DNA of 64,000 nucleotides. It comes from Linepithema humile (Eukaryota > Arthropoda > Insecta > Hymenoptera > Formicidae). Positions 45,561-57,960 of this stretch are shown one piece after another. The DNA lies in the NCBI RefSeq assembly GCF_040581485.1, contig NC_090132.1, forward strand, positions 28,159,911 through 28,223,910. Direction: 5' to 3'. The notes beneath the pieces are model-generated. The model was given only the letters and a program-made list of their open reading frames with translations. It ran no database searches and was not told the origin of the DNA. Each line of letters starts with the position of its first letter. Position 1 is the first letter of the stretch. The position numbers were made by a program, and so were the translations under genes.

Positions 45561-46720
45561 AAGGTTTCAAATGTTATATCGTGATACACAGTTGTGCGGT
45601 CGTAAACTTCAATTTTCAAATATTGTACACTCTGGGAATACAGCTTGCTGCAAAGCTTGCGCATCGGTGATACGTTTGTTTTTATTTTACATAAACAAGT
45701 AAAATTTTAATTGTTACTTTGTATAGATATTAAATAAAAAATTATCTCAGATCGGATAAAGTAAACAAATAACATTAAACGTAACATTTTTAACAGCATT
45801 AATTACGAAAATTAATTAATTATCTACTTATCTTATCTAATAATAATCAATTATGAGAATGCAAAAAGAGTTAAAGGTTTCTTCGACTTAATTTACTATT
45901 TTGTTTTTTACTCGATTTATTTAACTCCATTATTTGAATAAAATATTCGCACAACAAATTACAGCTCCTGGATTATATTTTGATCACGGCTTGTTGAAAA
46001 GCTAGCTTCCGTTCGAATTTCAAGCCGTGTTAACTAGCCAATTAATACCATTAAGCTGTCTCATTTATCGCATAATCGTATTAGCATAGTAATATGTATT
46101 TCGAGATTTTCCAAGCTAAAACAAGTGTAATACCACTTTTTATTCATATAGCATATATTATTAGTATTTCTTTTTCAAGTATTATTATCATCAGAGGATT
46201 ATTAAAAATTACACACAATAACGTATTGTGCAAAACAATTCCAATATGTAATATCATATAATCAGTATGAGATTTCGCGCTCATCAAACTCTGAACTCAC
46301 AGAAACGAGATAAACAACTTTCTGTTTTGCGTCATAAATTCTCGTTGGTAACCGTGGTACAAAATTTCGCATAGTTGGCTCTTGATTTAAGTATTTATAC
46401 ACGTGTAACTAACAGTTTTGCAATATTGTGGTCAACAGCAATCACTATAAAATACAATATAAAGCTCTGAGAATCATGCAAAGCTGTCACAGGAAATAGA
46501 TTTTGGGGAATAAAAAAATACCCAAAAATTTAGTCGTTCAAAAAAAAAATAAATTGCACTAATTGCAACGTCAATTATTTGCAATAAAATGCAAAATTTC
46601 TGAAAAAACATTTTTATGTGGTTTTTTCTAAAATCTATTTTTTTTTTTTTCGTGATCTATCGCTCTCTACGCTTTACATACACACATATCTTGCAATATA
46701 CTTTTCCCTGCGCAAGAACT
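45561..46720. other. AT-rich non-coding stretch
   Basis: AT-rich with T runs. No gene, RNA or repeat is recognised. Confidence 0.45.
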
Positions 46721-47400
46721 CGTAGTACATTCGTATTCCTTTCAATGTAGAACGAGATTTAGGGACTTAATACCGGGTCGCTGGAGAGACGAAATAAGGT
46801 AGTGCAGTTCCTCGCAATAAACTCTAATAGATCAGATGGAACCGAGATGCTGCGGTGGATTTATAAAAACACGACGAATAATGACTGAGTCGTCCTCGTG
46901 CGAGAAAGGTTGGAACGTGAAGAGAGGAAAAAACCAGACGAATGTTACGAGCGACAGCTACTTCGAATCTGAAAGGTATCGTTACTCTCACCGCCATTGA
47001 ATCCGGCGGTTTTGGGCCACCAGCCAGCCACGACGTGTGTCGTTACAGCTTTCTTTCCATTTTCGATTTTCGGGCTTTACAACGTGCGTTCGCGCGCGCG
47101 CGCGGTACCACTTCGCCTTCTACTTCACGAACTCATGCAGTAATGGCGACGTCGTGCAGAATTCGAGAGAGGTTGGATCAAAGATCTGAACGTGTGGAGA
47201 AAATCGTGCGAGGAAACCGAGCGAGAATTCTCCAGCTATTTGTGAAGCAAGATGTAACTGAAATTCAAGAGTTAGTGTATTTCGCCGGCAAAAGTGCGAG
47301 AGAGGTCCGCGGGGAAATGTGATATTAATCTCTCCACGTGGAACACACCGCTTCCCGCGCTGTTTTATCGTTATCTCTTTTCGCTTATTATTTGCTGCGC
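46721..47400. other. CpG-rich block with a (CG)7 run
   Basis: GC-rich block whose 126-codon plus-strand frame (46942-47322) carries no known domain. It contains strictly alternating CG at 47,091-47,104, the second Z-DNA-type tract of the window. Coding status is unsupported. Confidence 0.3.
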
Positions 47401-48960
47401 GATATTGATATTTTTCAAATAACTATAAATATGAGCGCACGATTTGTATAGAATTGTTAGATATCGACGATTGAATCACAAAAGTCTTCGTGGACTTTTA
47501 TTCGTAATTCCTAAATGAGAATTATTGGTAGATTGAAGTACATTAATACATTCATAGATTCATATATTCTAGGAATATTTGAAAAAAGAAGCATTGTATC
47601 TAAATTCGAACGATTGTTATGAAATATTCTAAATTTCGGAATGATCTTCACAGATCAATCAAAATGCGAAGAGAAAAAAGTAATTTTGAGCGACTATCGG
47701 GAGCAGAAGAGCTGCTCACTGCCGCACTATAAACGCTTTAAATGCAGTATTATATAAACAGACACGTTCAAAAGCTCCGGTGCGAAACGCTCGTCTTTTT
47801 ACCGCCGCGCTGTTAAATCATCATCCGCTAAATGGCTGGAAGGAAAAAAAGGCGAAGCGGGGGTAGGAGGAGAATAATGGTGGTGAATTGATTCGAATTA
47901 AATTCGAGGCGAACGGCGGCGCTATGTAATCTCGTTAAACTTCCGTACCGTGCGAATTAGCGAAAAGTCCAAAGGGGATGACGGTAGTCAGCCATTAACT
48001 CCCCCGTAGCCCCAGCCGACGAAGCGTTCCGACGGCGATAAGATCAAATTATTTACAAGCTCCGTCGCGTAAACGACCGCGCAAATGCGCCGGCTGATTT
48101 ATCGTCGGCTGCTTAAGCAAGTATAACGTGGGTGTAAAAGGGTAAACGTCGTCGCGAAAAATAAGAACTTAAAGGGCTGTCCGTCACGTCCGTCGGCGCT
48201 CGTTTACTCGCGGCTATCACTCTCATCCCGCTCTCGCTTAGCGATATACGCTTTCGATTATATTTATCGAGATCAAGTCGAACGGCCGGCGGGTCTCGCC
48301 GGACGTACAGCGGTGTAGCGGACGGAAGAAGCGTTTTAAATGATAAAAATGAGTTATCGATCCGAAAGTATTTTGCCCACAGCAGAAACGCGGGCTCGCG
48401 GGTCTATGGGGAAATAACGAGCCGGGAAGCGTAGCGTGGGTCTGGGAAATTTACGGGGTCGGAAAAACTGAAAATTAGTTTGATGAAAAAAGAACTATGG
48501 GGAAAAGGACGGTTTATACGATGTTATAGCCGTCGTACGTGCTCTTTGTGTTTTAGCGTCTCTCGCGAAACAGAAAATTAACATCGGATATAACGTCGTA
48601 AACATAACCGGATTCGGAACAGATCCCAGGAGTCGCGTGATCGCGCTAAGCACAGTGGAAACAGAGGCGGTTGAGGGTTAACTGGCATTCGGCGCGCTTG
48701 CGGATGATGTTACTACTGCTCGGGAGTGCATTTCTCGGGCTTCTCCGGTATACGCTATCTCCGATGCGCCGTCTCGCGTAAACGACATCCTTCTTATCCG
48801 AAGGATCTACATTCGCGCGCGCCTACTGTGAATCTGCGAAAGCGTCTCCTGAATATAGAAAGTCCATCCGCGCGCGACTTGCAAATTGGACGCGAAATAT
48901 TGAAATTCCCGTTTGCGCGCGCCGAGAATTTTAATACGCAAGCTCAGTTTTAATTTAAAA
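47401..48960. promoter_or_regulatory. AT-rich lead, then a broad CpG-rich block
   Basis: After about 340 bases of AT-rich DNA, a 1.2-kb CpG-rich block spans about 47,740-48,960. It contains TAATTT/AATTAG cores and no frame longer than 75 codons. This is one of the widest CpG-rich, frame-poor segments, so regulatory DNA is a reasonable guess. Confidence 0.25.
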
Positions 48961-49079
48961 GTAGAGCAGAAGCGAAGTGACGGCCAAGTAATGTAATGCC
49001 CTACACACTTATCTCTTTTCGTACGCTTTGACTTTTTCCATCCCCGCGGCGAAGTGGTAGATTGAAATGCGCATTATTA

Positions 49080-49570
49080 ACGGGTACTTCAGGTGTTTCG
49101 AGCATTATTCTTCCTCGTGGCGATTTCACAATGTTGTCTTATCTTCTTGGGTCGCCGCGGAAGAAACCCCCATTGTTGCGAAATATTTAAACTTCTACTT
49201 CTGCAGGTACCATGAAACAAGTAACCCAAGAGATAATCTTGGGTCACAGCAGGAGAAAAAAAGCTTCATGAATAATGTAGTGTCTACGAAAGTAATCTTT
49301 GTGAGTTTTGCGTTCAATGTTGATAGAATAGCAAGCATAGCTTGTTTATCGGACAAGGTATTTCCTCAGATATTACACGTTTCTCGAAAGGATCATTCTC
49401 TCCCGCGGCGATTCGAGATGATTGTCTTATTTTCTCTCTCACCCCGTTTCAAAAATAATCCTGCTGTTCAGACATATTTAAATTCTCGCAATCTTCGACG
49501 TTGTTACATAAATAGAAATAATGTTGCGTCATAACGAAAAAGGCTTCATGAATAATTCACGTGTTTCCGG
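49080..49570. repeat. decayed tandem duplication, period about 300 bp
   Basis: CGTGGCGATTTCACAATGTT and CGCGGCGATTCGAGATGATT (about 49,117 and 49,416), followed by TGTCTTAT, and later GCTTCATGAATAATG and GCTTCATGAATAATT (about 49,263 and 49,542), recur in the same order. A 155-codon plus-strand frame covers most of it but shows no family. A small hairpin ACCCAAGA/TCTTGGGT lies at 49,224-49,244. Confidence 0.5.
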
Positions 49571-49600
49571 AGCTTAAATAACAATGTCACGGCCAAAAAA

Positions 49601-50390
49601 TGTTCAGGAAGTATGTGGATAAATACAGATTCTGAGTAAACAAAAACTTTCATATAATTTAATATCTAAAAAGATAAAAGTCGCGCTTCGATTTCGATAT
49701 TCACAAAATTCCTGAACTATTTTCTGATTAATTTTATCGATGCCGTGCGATTCCAAAACCAGTATTTATTGTAGCGCAAGATTACCTCTTATGGAGCAGT
49801 ATAATCCCATTTTGCGGTAATCCGTGAGCTTTAGTTTTGGTGTTCGTTGAATGGTTATTGCTTATTGACTATTTTCTTAGATATTGCGTGTTTGTAAAGA
49901 TTTTCTTTTTTTATTTCTTTCTTGACACAAAATTCCGTTTATTAGTGCAATTCGAGATTATCTTACGGCCTTATTTAATATATTCGAATGACACAAAAAA
50001 AACATCCAGAAACGTGAAAGAATTGCAAAAAAATTTTTCAAATTAAATTCCGTATTTAATCCCATATTACTCATTAACGTTAATATTCCGGGACGGTGGA
50101 ATCAAATTGAAAAATGCAATATCGACGGACCGGACACTAATTTACTTTGTCGGATCATGATTATCGGCAGGAAATTCGGGTCGATCCAATTTTCATCATC
50201 CTGCATGAAATTCGGTAATAAATTAATAAAAAAATTCAGTAGAAGTATCATTTTCTTAATTCGCAAACAAAAGCCTTATTTAAAAGAATCAAAGAGCCGA
50301 TATAATAGAAACATCGAAAGAAGCATTTCAAAAACAGTGCCTGATATCTGTTTCTGAAGCACCATAATTAATACGTATTGCGCTTTCCAT
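49601..50390. other. AT-rich non-coding stretch
   Basis: AT-rich, with no recognised feature. Confidence 0.4.
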
Positions 50391-51300
50391 TAATTATTAC
50401 TTATTTCGATATATTAACTTCCTCGCTCGCGCCAATTCACAATTCCCGCGACAACAAATCGCTGTACTTATTAATATTGGTAAACAAAAGAAATAGCGGA
50501 GATTTCACGCGTCAATGAAACTCATAAATCCTTCGTACCTTTAAGTTGAAAATGGAACAATTCTATTTTCAGTCGTGCATTTACGATAAACTCGTTCAAC
50601 CGGTCTGGCATGTAACGACGACGAAAGATCGACGGAGAGGAGCGACGTGCCGGAGGGATCAAATCTATTTTTAAGTGAGAAACGAATGACCCCTCCAGAA
50701 AGAATGAAACTGAGATAAGAAGGAAATAAAAGAAGTGAAATGAAGAGAGGACCGAAGACACGCGGAAGGAATAAGAGAGAACGAATAAAAACCCGGATAT
50801 GGACAGACAGAGCAGAAAAGTGAAGCAAGAAAAAGGAGCGAAAGAAAAGGCAGGAATATTTGTCTAAAATTAAGATGAGAATGGAGAGATAGCTGCTCTC
50901 GAGAACTCACCAAGTCAGTTCCATAACGGTTCTATCTTATAAGTAAAAGATAATTTTCTGTTTAATGATTTGCTTAACGTGGGGACAGCCGAGCGCATAG
51001 ACACAGAAGATCCATCCAAGAGAATTATCTATCCATTGAAAAAACAAGAACTGCGGACTTCCAATTAGTAACTTTTTATCACCACCTGCATTATTAAAAG
51101 AAGCTAGGCGAGTGCTTACATAACACGAGATCATTGATTCTCAAGCAACGAGCGGCCGAGAAAAAATTCTTTTAATTAAATTCTTCGTTCATTCGAGGTC
51201 GTTCCGTTTTCATTGCACCGCTCGCGATAAAATTTTCGTACACATGTAGGAATGCTCGCAACGCAAACTTATAATAAAAGTTATATTCGATGTATTACTT
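50391..51300. other. mixed stretch with a polypurine tract
   Basis: From about 50,697 to 50,870 the plus strand is overwhelmingly A and G, with few pyrimidines. Three minus-strand frames (79-95 codons) overlap here in different phases as Ser/Phe/Leu-rich chance translations of the complementary pyrimidines. A minus-strand donor-like TTG/GTGAGT lies near 50,905. Confidence 0.45.
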
Positions 51301-51990
51301 TTGCACAGCACACTTCCACTCCGATTTCACGTGAAAGTGTTGTGAATATTGATTAAAAATCCACATAAGTTGGAAAATTCGTTTAATCTGGGAAGATTAA
51401 AGCGTTTCAGCTGCTAACGTGAGAGAGCTATAATAATCTATATAATTTTCTACAAGCTTTAATAAGCCAAGTGCTTTTCTCTCTCTCATTTTCCCGCAAA
51501 TATTGCATTTCAGATAAACATATCGCAGTAACATATAACACTGTTTAACGGTTTTGATTTTCAGAAATCAAATTTACTCAAATATGTCTACATGATTAAT
51601 CTAGTGTACATTATTAATTAATTAATTAATAAAATTAGTGAAATTTAGTTTATCTGTTTCAACAAACTTTGATAAGTGCCAATAATAATCAATTATTTTG
51701 TCAATAATATTATCAATACCTATAAATAAATAACAAAATATCAACATTTAATATTTACTATTTGAAGTGGCAATTTATATCTATTACTGATAACTTAACG
51801 TTAATATTCAGCAAAAATTTATTACACTGAAAGCTTTTACGCTGGTCAACAATTACCGACTATTTATAATAAATATTGACAACTTAATGTAAAATATTAT
51901 ATCTTTTTACTTACAACAGATAACCAAAAATATATCAAAACATACAACACGTAAAATATATACAAGGTCTTTGATGTTATAAAATCTATA
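51301..51990. other. AT-rich non-coding stretch
   Basis: AT-rich with an ATTA-repeat run near 51,613-51,630. No gene-like signal. Confidence 0.45.
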
Positions 51991-52640
51991 GAGTATATAA
52001 ATTTGCGACTGTCACCTCTCGAGCAGTAAAAAACCTGCGTGTGTTCCGTTCTCGTTTTACAGAAGGCGGAATTAAAGTAAAACGACATCTTCATCTGGAG
52101 AACCGGGCGGTCATCGCGACGTGAACTCGACGCGTCATAAAAGTTAGATGTCGGCCATGAGACGAATTGAAAATGTGGTCCCGGATGGCGGCAACGATTT
52201 TTAATAAAACCTTTTTCGTCCGAGCCATTCGCGCGTGTTCGCCTTCCCTCCTTTCCCCCCTTTTTCCGCTCGCTTGCGTGACTTGTCGTAGCGAAACGTT
52301 TAACCCCGTCTCGCACGTATGCTCCGCGAAATTGTAAAGCCATTGCGCCTAGTCGGCGCTAAAGTGTAAAGTATCGATCGTGCACGCGTAACTCCCGTTA
52401 CGAAGGCGATAAATCTGAGTGCGAAATAAAACGATTGGTATCGGCCGTGTATTGCGATTATTACACATTTTTCTCGATATATCTTCTTGTCTGACGCGCT
52501 GCTAAATCGCGTTACGGCATATGCAACGTTATGTCCTTTCTGCCCGATTTGTCGCCGGGCAATACGCATTTAAAACTTTGCCTCGCACGTACCGCCGAAG
52601 AGAAATGGCAAATGCACGATTATCGCACTTACCTTCTCTC
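51991..52640. other. CpG-rich non-coding block
   Basis: CpG-rich, with overlapping frames on both strands (148 codons minus, 90 plus), no motif. A strong donor-like AAG/GTAAGT on the minus strand is near 52,631. No coding exon is recognised beside it. Confidence 0.3.
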
Positions 52641-53480
52641 TATGTTATGTAAAGGAACTTGTAGATGTATATTTCTATGCGAGTTTACGAAAATTATGCT
52701 CACTGGCTTTGGTACAATTGCATTATTCCGCAGAATATTTGAAACGGAGAAGCGAGCGAGAGAGCGAGATAACGGAGAGAGAAAGAGCAAAATAAAACTC
52801 TAATAATTCGAAAACACTCTCTGCTAATTATAAAATATGAATATAATATAATTTGTATTGTTTCATTAATTAAATCTTATAAAATCTCTCATATTATAGT
52901 TAACTGCCGTCAGCAAATCCATAATTATCTATTTTAAAGATAAATTTCTAATTTTGTGACCATATGCATTAATATCGAAAAGTGAAACGAGTCTTTCGAA
53001 TAAAATTCGAGCTTTGCGCGAATAATACGCAGCGAAAAATAGCTTTCATTATAAGTTTTTATAACACGCATTTTTACGTATGCATAGCGGAATTTTATTG
53101 CAAGCACTGTGTGGTGAAAGTGGAATCTCAAACAACAGAAAATTTAATTAAAAGGATTTTTTCTAGTCTCGTCTTCTACTCGAGAATATTGCGGAAATCC
53201 CGCATTCTATAAACACCTTTTGCAACATTTTTTGACATTTTATCTCACCTGCGCCATTTTATTGCTGCTTCGTCTAGGGTTGAATAAAATAATTATTCAG
53301 TTGCAAATGCAAAGAAAAATCTCTTTAAAAATCCCCCCCTAAAAGTTCCTCATTATATTTGAAAATAATTAAAGACATGAATGTGAAATTTTTCGCGAAT
53401 AAAAATCAAATGAACATTCACATCCACGAGAATTATTATGCGCTTATTAACAATTTTCACTGGCAGAAGTCAAAAATTAA
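52641..53480. other. AT-rich non-coding stretch
   Basis: Mostly AT-rich. It contains a minus-strand ATG-plus-donor arrangement at 53,249-53,257 that is listed separately. Confidence 0.4.
53249..53282 (-). other. possible first coding mini-exon (weak)
   Basis: On the minus strand, CAACCCTAG could act as an acceptor. It is followed by about 24 bases ending AATAAA, then ATGGCGCAG directly joined to GTGAGA. The start codon sits in a favourable AAAATGG context and the donor CAG/GTGAGA is near consensus, so the exon would encode Met-Ala-Gln. Short motifs like this arise by chance in 64 kb, and no following exon is recognised to the left. Confidence 0.12.
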
Positions 53481-54500
53481 GAAGTCTCTGTAAGCGCGCG
53501 ACGTCAGGAAGTCTGCCTCACCACAGTTGCGTTCCCGGCGTTGCGCAAAAACTCACATTTAGATGCCAGAGGCACTATTTTTAAAAAACGATCTTGTTAC
53601 GACGAGTGTTGACAAGCATTTTTATCGCGCTCGCTTTAGACCAGAGTTCATACATCTCGCATGACTAACACGCGCATTGCACGTATACGTGGGAAAAAGC
53701 CATAAAGCCTTTCCGCGAAGCTCTCATAGAGCTTTTCCCTTCTCTCTTCGGAAACAAGCCGAGCGAAGGTGGATGAAGATCTTAAGCCGGAAAGTTTATC
53801 CGCGCGAGTAGGTACACCCGCGTGACGGTGGTGCACGCCCTCACTTAAAATATACAGAATCCTAAATCGCGCTACTGGCAAAGCGATTCCCAGACGTGAA
53901 ATATCGCGTCGAATTCCGCAATTTCTGCCGAACGTCGGCCCGTTCGTACGCTGGCGTACAATCGCTCCGGGAATTGTTGCTTATAAATTATAAATTGGCA
54001 TACGTCTCTTGAAGCTGAGCCGGAACTCGCTTCATTAACTTGTTATGCACCTCCGATGATTTCGTGCGTTCGAATTGAACGAATATAAATATTTACTCTC
54101 GCGCTTTCAAAGCATGGCTTGAGAAATAATTACTTTTTTAATGAACGTAAAGAAATTCGACAAAAAAAAAAAATAGGAAAAGCATTAACATCAGCTGATC
54201 GATCTTTTATCGATCATAATTTTGACGGAATGCCAAGGTATGTTGAAGGGATAATATCAAACCAATGCGATGATGGATAGCCAAAAATTCGCGTACGTGC
54301 TCAGTCGGTAGAATCGTTAAAGTGAAGCAGAAGGCGCTGAGGAAGCGAAAAGCGTCCGTAGTAGCTTCAGCCATCAATAAAGTGTTACATGCGATACACG
54401 AGATTTCCGCAAGCAGATAAATGTAATTATTTCGCCACTTTATCATCGAAGAAATGACACAGAGAGCAAAGAAAGAGTATTCAATCAAGAAGAGGGAATA
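53481..54500. other. mixed non-coding stretch
   Basis: Moderately GC-rich to about 54,080, then AT-rich. A small hairpin TGATCGAT/ATCGATCA is near 54,196-54,215. Open frames of 77-93 codons are unrecognised. Confidence 0.35.
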
Positions 54501-55130
54501 AAGTTTCAGCGAGGTAATCCGACTCGGATTTCGATAAACTTTAATTTTTCGCGAATTTTCACGAAGGCGTTACGTCATTACGTCATTATTCGCCGACAAA
54601 TAATCGAGGATTATTGTAACAAACGAATGCTGTCAATGAAGTGGCAGAAGAACGAGCGAAAAGTCTGGATGATTGAGGGAGATTCCTCGCTCGCTACCTC
54701 TGGTCGTACCAAAATATGTCAATTCCCGTTGATTCGCAGAGCATCGATTATCCGCTAATTTAACTTCTCTCGCGGCGCGACTGTTTGTGCAATTATGCGC
54801 GGTGGATGTTTATGTCGTATCTACCAAAACGCCGCGCAATTCACTTGACGATCTTGCCCGATGGTCCTTCAATCAGAGAACTATCTCAAACTCGTCCCTG
54901 CGAGTCGGAATTGTCGTTACTATTTGCCGTGGTACGCCGCAAACTAATAATGGAGAACATAATGAAAACCAATATACGCATGAGTGAGCGCTTAATGCTG
55001 CAATGGAGCGTTACACGGCGAACTACCAGTTTTGCAGTCGCGGTTACCCGTGTGTGGGAATTTGTTGGTGAAGATACCTTCGGGAAGTGGCATAATTGTT
55101 ATTGCGCGGCGATGTAAATTTTTCACTTTG
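54501..55130. promoter_or_regulatory. candidate regulatory block
   Basis: Complex, CpG-containing sequence with two overlapping plus-strand frames in different phases (110 and 66 codons), neither recognisable. Regulatory role inferred from composition only. Confidence 0.2.
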
Positions 55131-56040
55131 CAACGTTGATGCAAAATGTTACAGAATATAATGAATACACTTTAAAAGGTGTATCGTAATTATATTTTAA
55201 TTTTTTCAAAATATAATATAACAATGTAATATTAGATAACAAATAATTGAGCACACAGTTTCTTATCTTATGTTATAGTGATAATATAAAAATAATAATT
55301 TGCGCGGAAAAGTTTTTTTCATATTAAGTTTGCAAGAAATGCAAGTTAAATTTTGACATCAAGTCTACAAGGAATTAAATTTGTCAGAGAGCGTCCAGAC
55401 TTTTCTTAACATCCGTATGTCGGTATCGTTCTTTCCGCGGAACTACATGGAAATGCGGGAGAATCGCAGAATATCAGCTTACGGCGACCGCGTCGTCGTC
55501 TCGCCGTGATTTTCGAGTTTCTGTATTCGAAATACCGGCAACGATGAATGCGGCGACAAAGTACTGCAAGATTTACGAGTTTTACAAACATGGCGGCCGA
55601 AGATTTACGAGTTTCGCAAATAAATATCCGCGGCGAGTCCGTGAGAATGAGGAGAGTTAACGGTGGAAAACTTTGCTTGCGCATCGTTCCTTTAGCGAAC
55701 GCATTCTCTCGCAAGAGAGAGAAAATCTCACTGGAATATGGTACGCGTACGTGCTGGCGCGGTGTCATATTGGTGTCAAGTTTTAATCCTTAGCGCGGAC
55801 GAAAGAAGACCAAGTCGGACAATTCGCAAAATACCGAAAAAATCGTCAGATCTCAACACTTGTAATAATAATTTATTCGATTTCGGTGACAAAAATAAAG
55901 CTACAACATAACATTGTAATCGACATACTAAAGATAATATTTTTATCGAAGACAATTCTGTAATGGCTGCTGATCAAACTAAAACATGATATTTGGAAAT
56001 TAATTAAACGATCGTAATCAACTGAGCTTTGCTGTTTACG
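55131..56040. other. AT-rich stretches around a small CpG-rich block
   Basis: A CpG-rich core at about 55,420-55,800 has overlapping frames on both strands (120 codons minus, 81 plus) without motifs. The flanks are AT-rich. Confidence 0.3.
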
Positions 56041-56800
56041 ATTCGTTCGAAATGCAATTTCGACACGCATAAATTAACTTCGCGCATTTATACGAACGCA
56101 AGTATATTTAGCCGCGTTAGTTACATGTAGCCGCGCGTATGATTGCGGCCCGAAAGGGAGAGCAATAGTGCAGGATGGCTGGTAATGAAGCGCGCTCGTA
56201 CGATCGCGATTATTCCTCTAATTGGCCAATTAGCATCACTCGGAAAGGACGAGCACGGATATCGAATTTTATGGGTAAACGCCCTTCGCGCGATAGGCAG
56301 AAATGCGAGAACAACTAATTATTTTACTCGTGTTATTCACCTTCCACGTACGAATAAACGACTAACGAAATAACGCCCGCTAACTTTCGGCAGTTTCGTA
56401 TAATTTCACGCAGCGGAGTTGAATTTCGTTTCCCCCCCGGCTCTCTTTCCTCTTCTCGCGCTAGAAAACTTTCTCGAAGTAATTCGACTTTCCGCGCGGT
56501 ACCGTTCGCCTAGGATTTAATTTCCCCGTCCGGGGTATTAAACATTTCTATCGGAGTCGAACTTTTTCGTTCGGGCCACGCCGCGCTGCGAGAAGTGATT
56601 GTTGGCGGATTAATGGGATGCTCGCGAGACAATAGCCGGCCGGAGCGAGTTTGTATTTAGCAGAGACACTGAGGAGCCCTTATTATTCCCTTTTGTAAAT
56701 CCGCGAACCTCGCGAAGATGGTACGAGTGTCTTTTCGAAGCGGCTCAAGAAGTTAATGCACTTATCAACTTCAAGCTTTTAGTGACTCGCCAAGCCCGTG
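56041..56800. promoter_or_regulatory. candidate regulatory CpG-rich block
   Basis: CpG-rich, complex sequence with a 76-codon plus-strand frame of no known family. Its sharp boundaries to AT-rich DNA on the right resemble the other blocks. Confidence 0.25.
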
Positions 56801-57300
56801 CAAACAAATAGATTAAAATTTATTTTATGCATGCAAAAAATTATATGTAAGAATATACATGTAAAAGAGAAACAGAAGGCATATAAATAATCTAAGATTA
56901 TTTTCTTATATTAGAAATATAGATCAATAGAAAGAGAATAATAAAAAAAATTAGACAGTCTAAAATTTCTCAATAAATCAAACACCAAGATGAATTATTA
57001 TATAAATTTTTATCCTTTTTATTTTTCTATGCAATGCCTTATGTTTTTCTTTATATTTTAATCACATTTTAATTTTCAATCTTTAAATGTAGAAAAAAAA
57101 GTAAGAAAATATGATTATACATTGTGCCACTGTCCATGTATGTGCTGCTGAAAATGTTCCGTTAAAATTGACGGCAGTATCGATATTGACAATTACGTGA
57201 TTATTTACTAATGTAACGCAATTTGAACACATTGCACCTGCACGCAATACTGTTGGATATTCGCTTTCAAAACAGATGTTACAAGCTTTCAGGGAAATGC
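56801..57300. other. AT-rich non-coding stretch
   Basis: AT-rich with A runs. No feature is seen. Confidence 0.45.
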
Positions 57301-57960
57301 CAGCGGCTTGTACGTGATCCTTGGCAAACGAAGTAATCTAACGGCAAATAATTAATATTTAACTGCATTACCACAGTTGAAATTTGCCGCGAATGTACAA
57401 TGTACGCGCGCGTATACGCACGCTCTCGCTGTCGCAATTAATCAATTGCAATTAATCAATCGCCACTTCTCCCGCGATGGATAATAACGATATTCGACGC
57501 GCCCAGCCGCCTTCATCACGGCCAATTACAACTGCAATTAACTGCTTCGCATTATATTACGCCCTTCACGAGCAGTCGCGGCGTTACCGAATCTTCGAAA
57601 TGGCAGCCACTTCGGGATAATTCCCGGAATTTCCGTGAGCGATTTCAACAGCGGCGCGGCAGTTTCGTAATTAGTTCCTTGTTGCTAACGGAATTTTAAT
57701 CGATTTTCTCAAAGCACTCGCGTAACTTTAATATATTAATTGCTATTTAGCGACAAATTCAATTGTGGCGCGCTTACGATTGCTTTGTCGCGTTACATTT
57801 GCCCCGAGGCGTGAATAGAACTCTCAGTCAATGAAGTCAGAATTTTTCCTCCGCTGACACGTTATTGCGTAATTAGCACTTTCCGCGTATCCTCGCATCC
57901 TTTCGATACAATTTAAATTTAATTCCTTAATTCTCATGATTTAAATAAATGTGTCGGACA
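57301..57960. promoter_or_regulatory. candidate enhancer with clustered TAAT/ATCAAT sites
   Basis: A frame-poor block with dense homeodomain-type sites. GCAATTAATCAATTGCAATTAATCAAT at 57,436-57,462 is a 14-bp motif repeated twice. Further TAATTA or AATTAA cores lie near 57,522, 57,538 and 57,738. Site clustering suggests a homeodomain or Pbx-type target, but AT-rich cores are common by chance. Confidence 0.3.
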
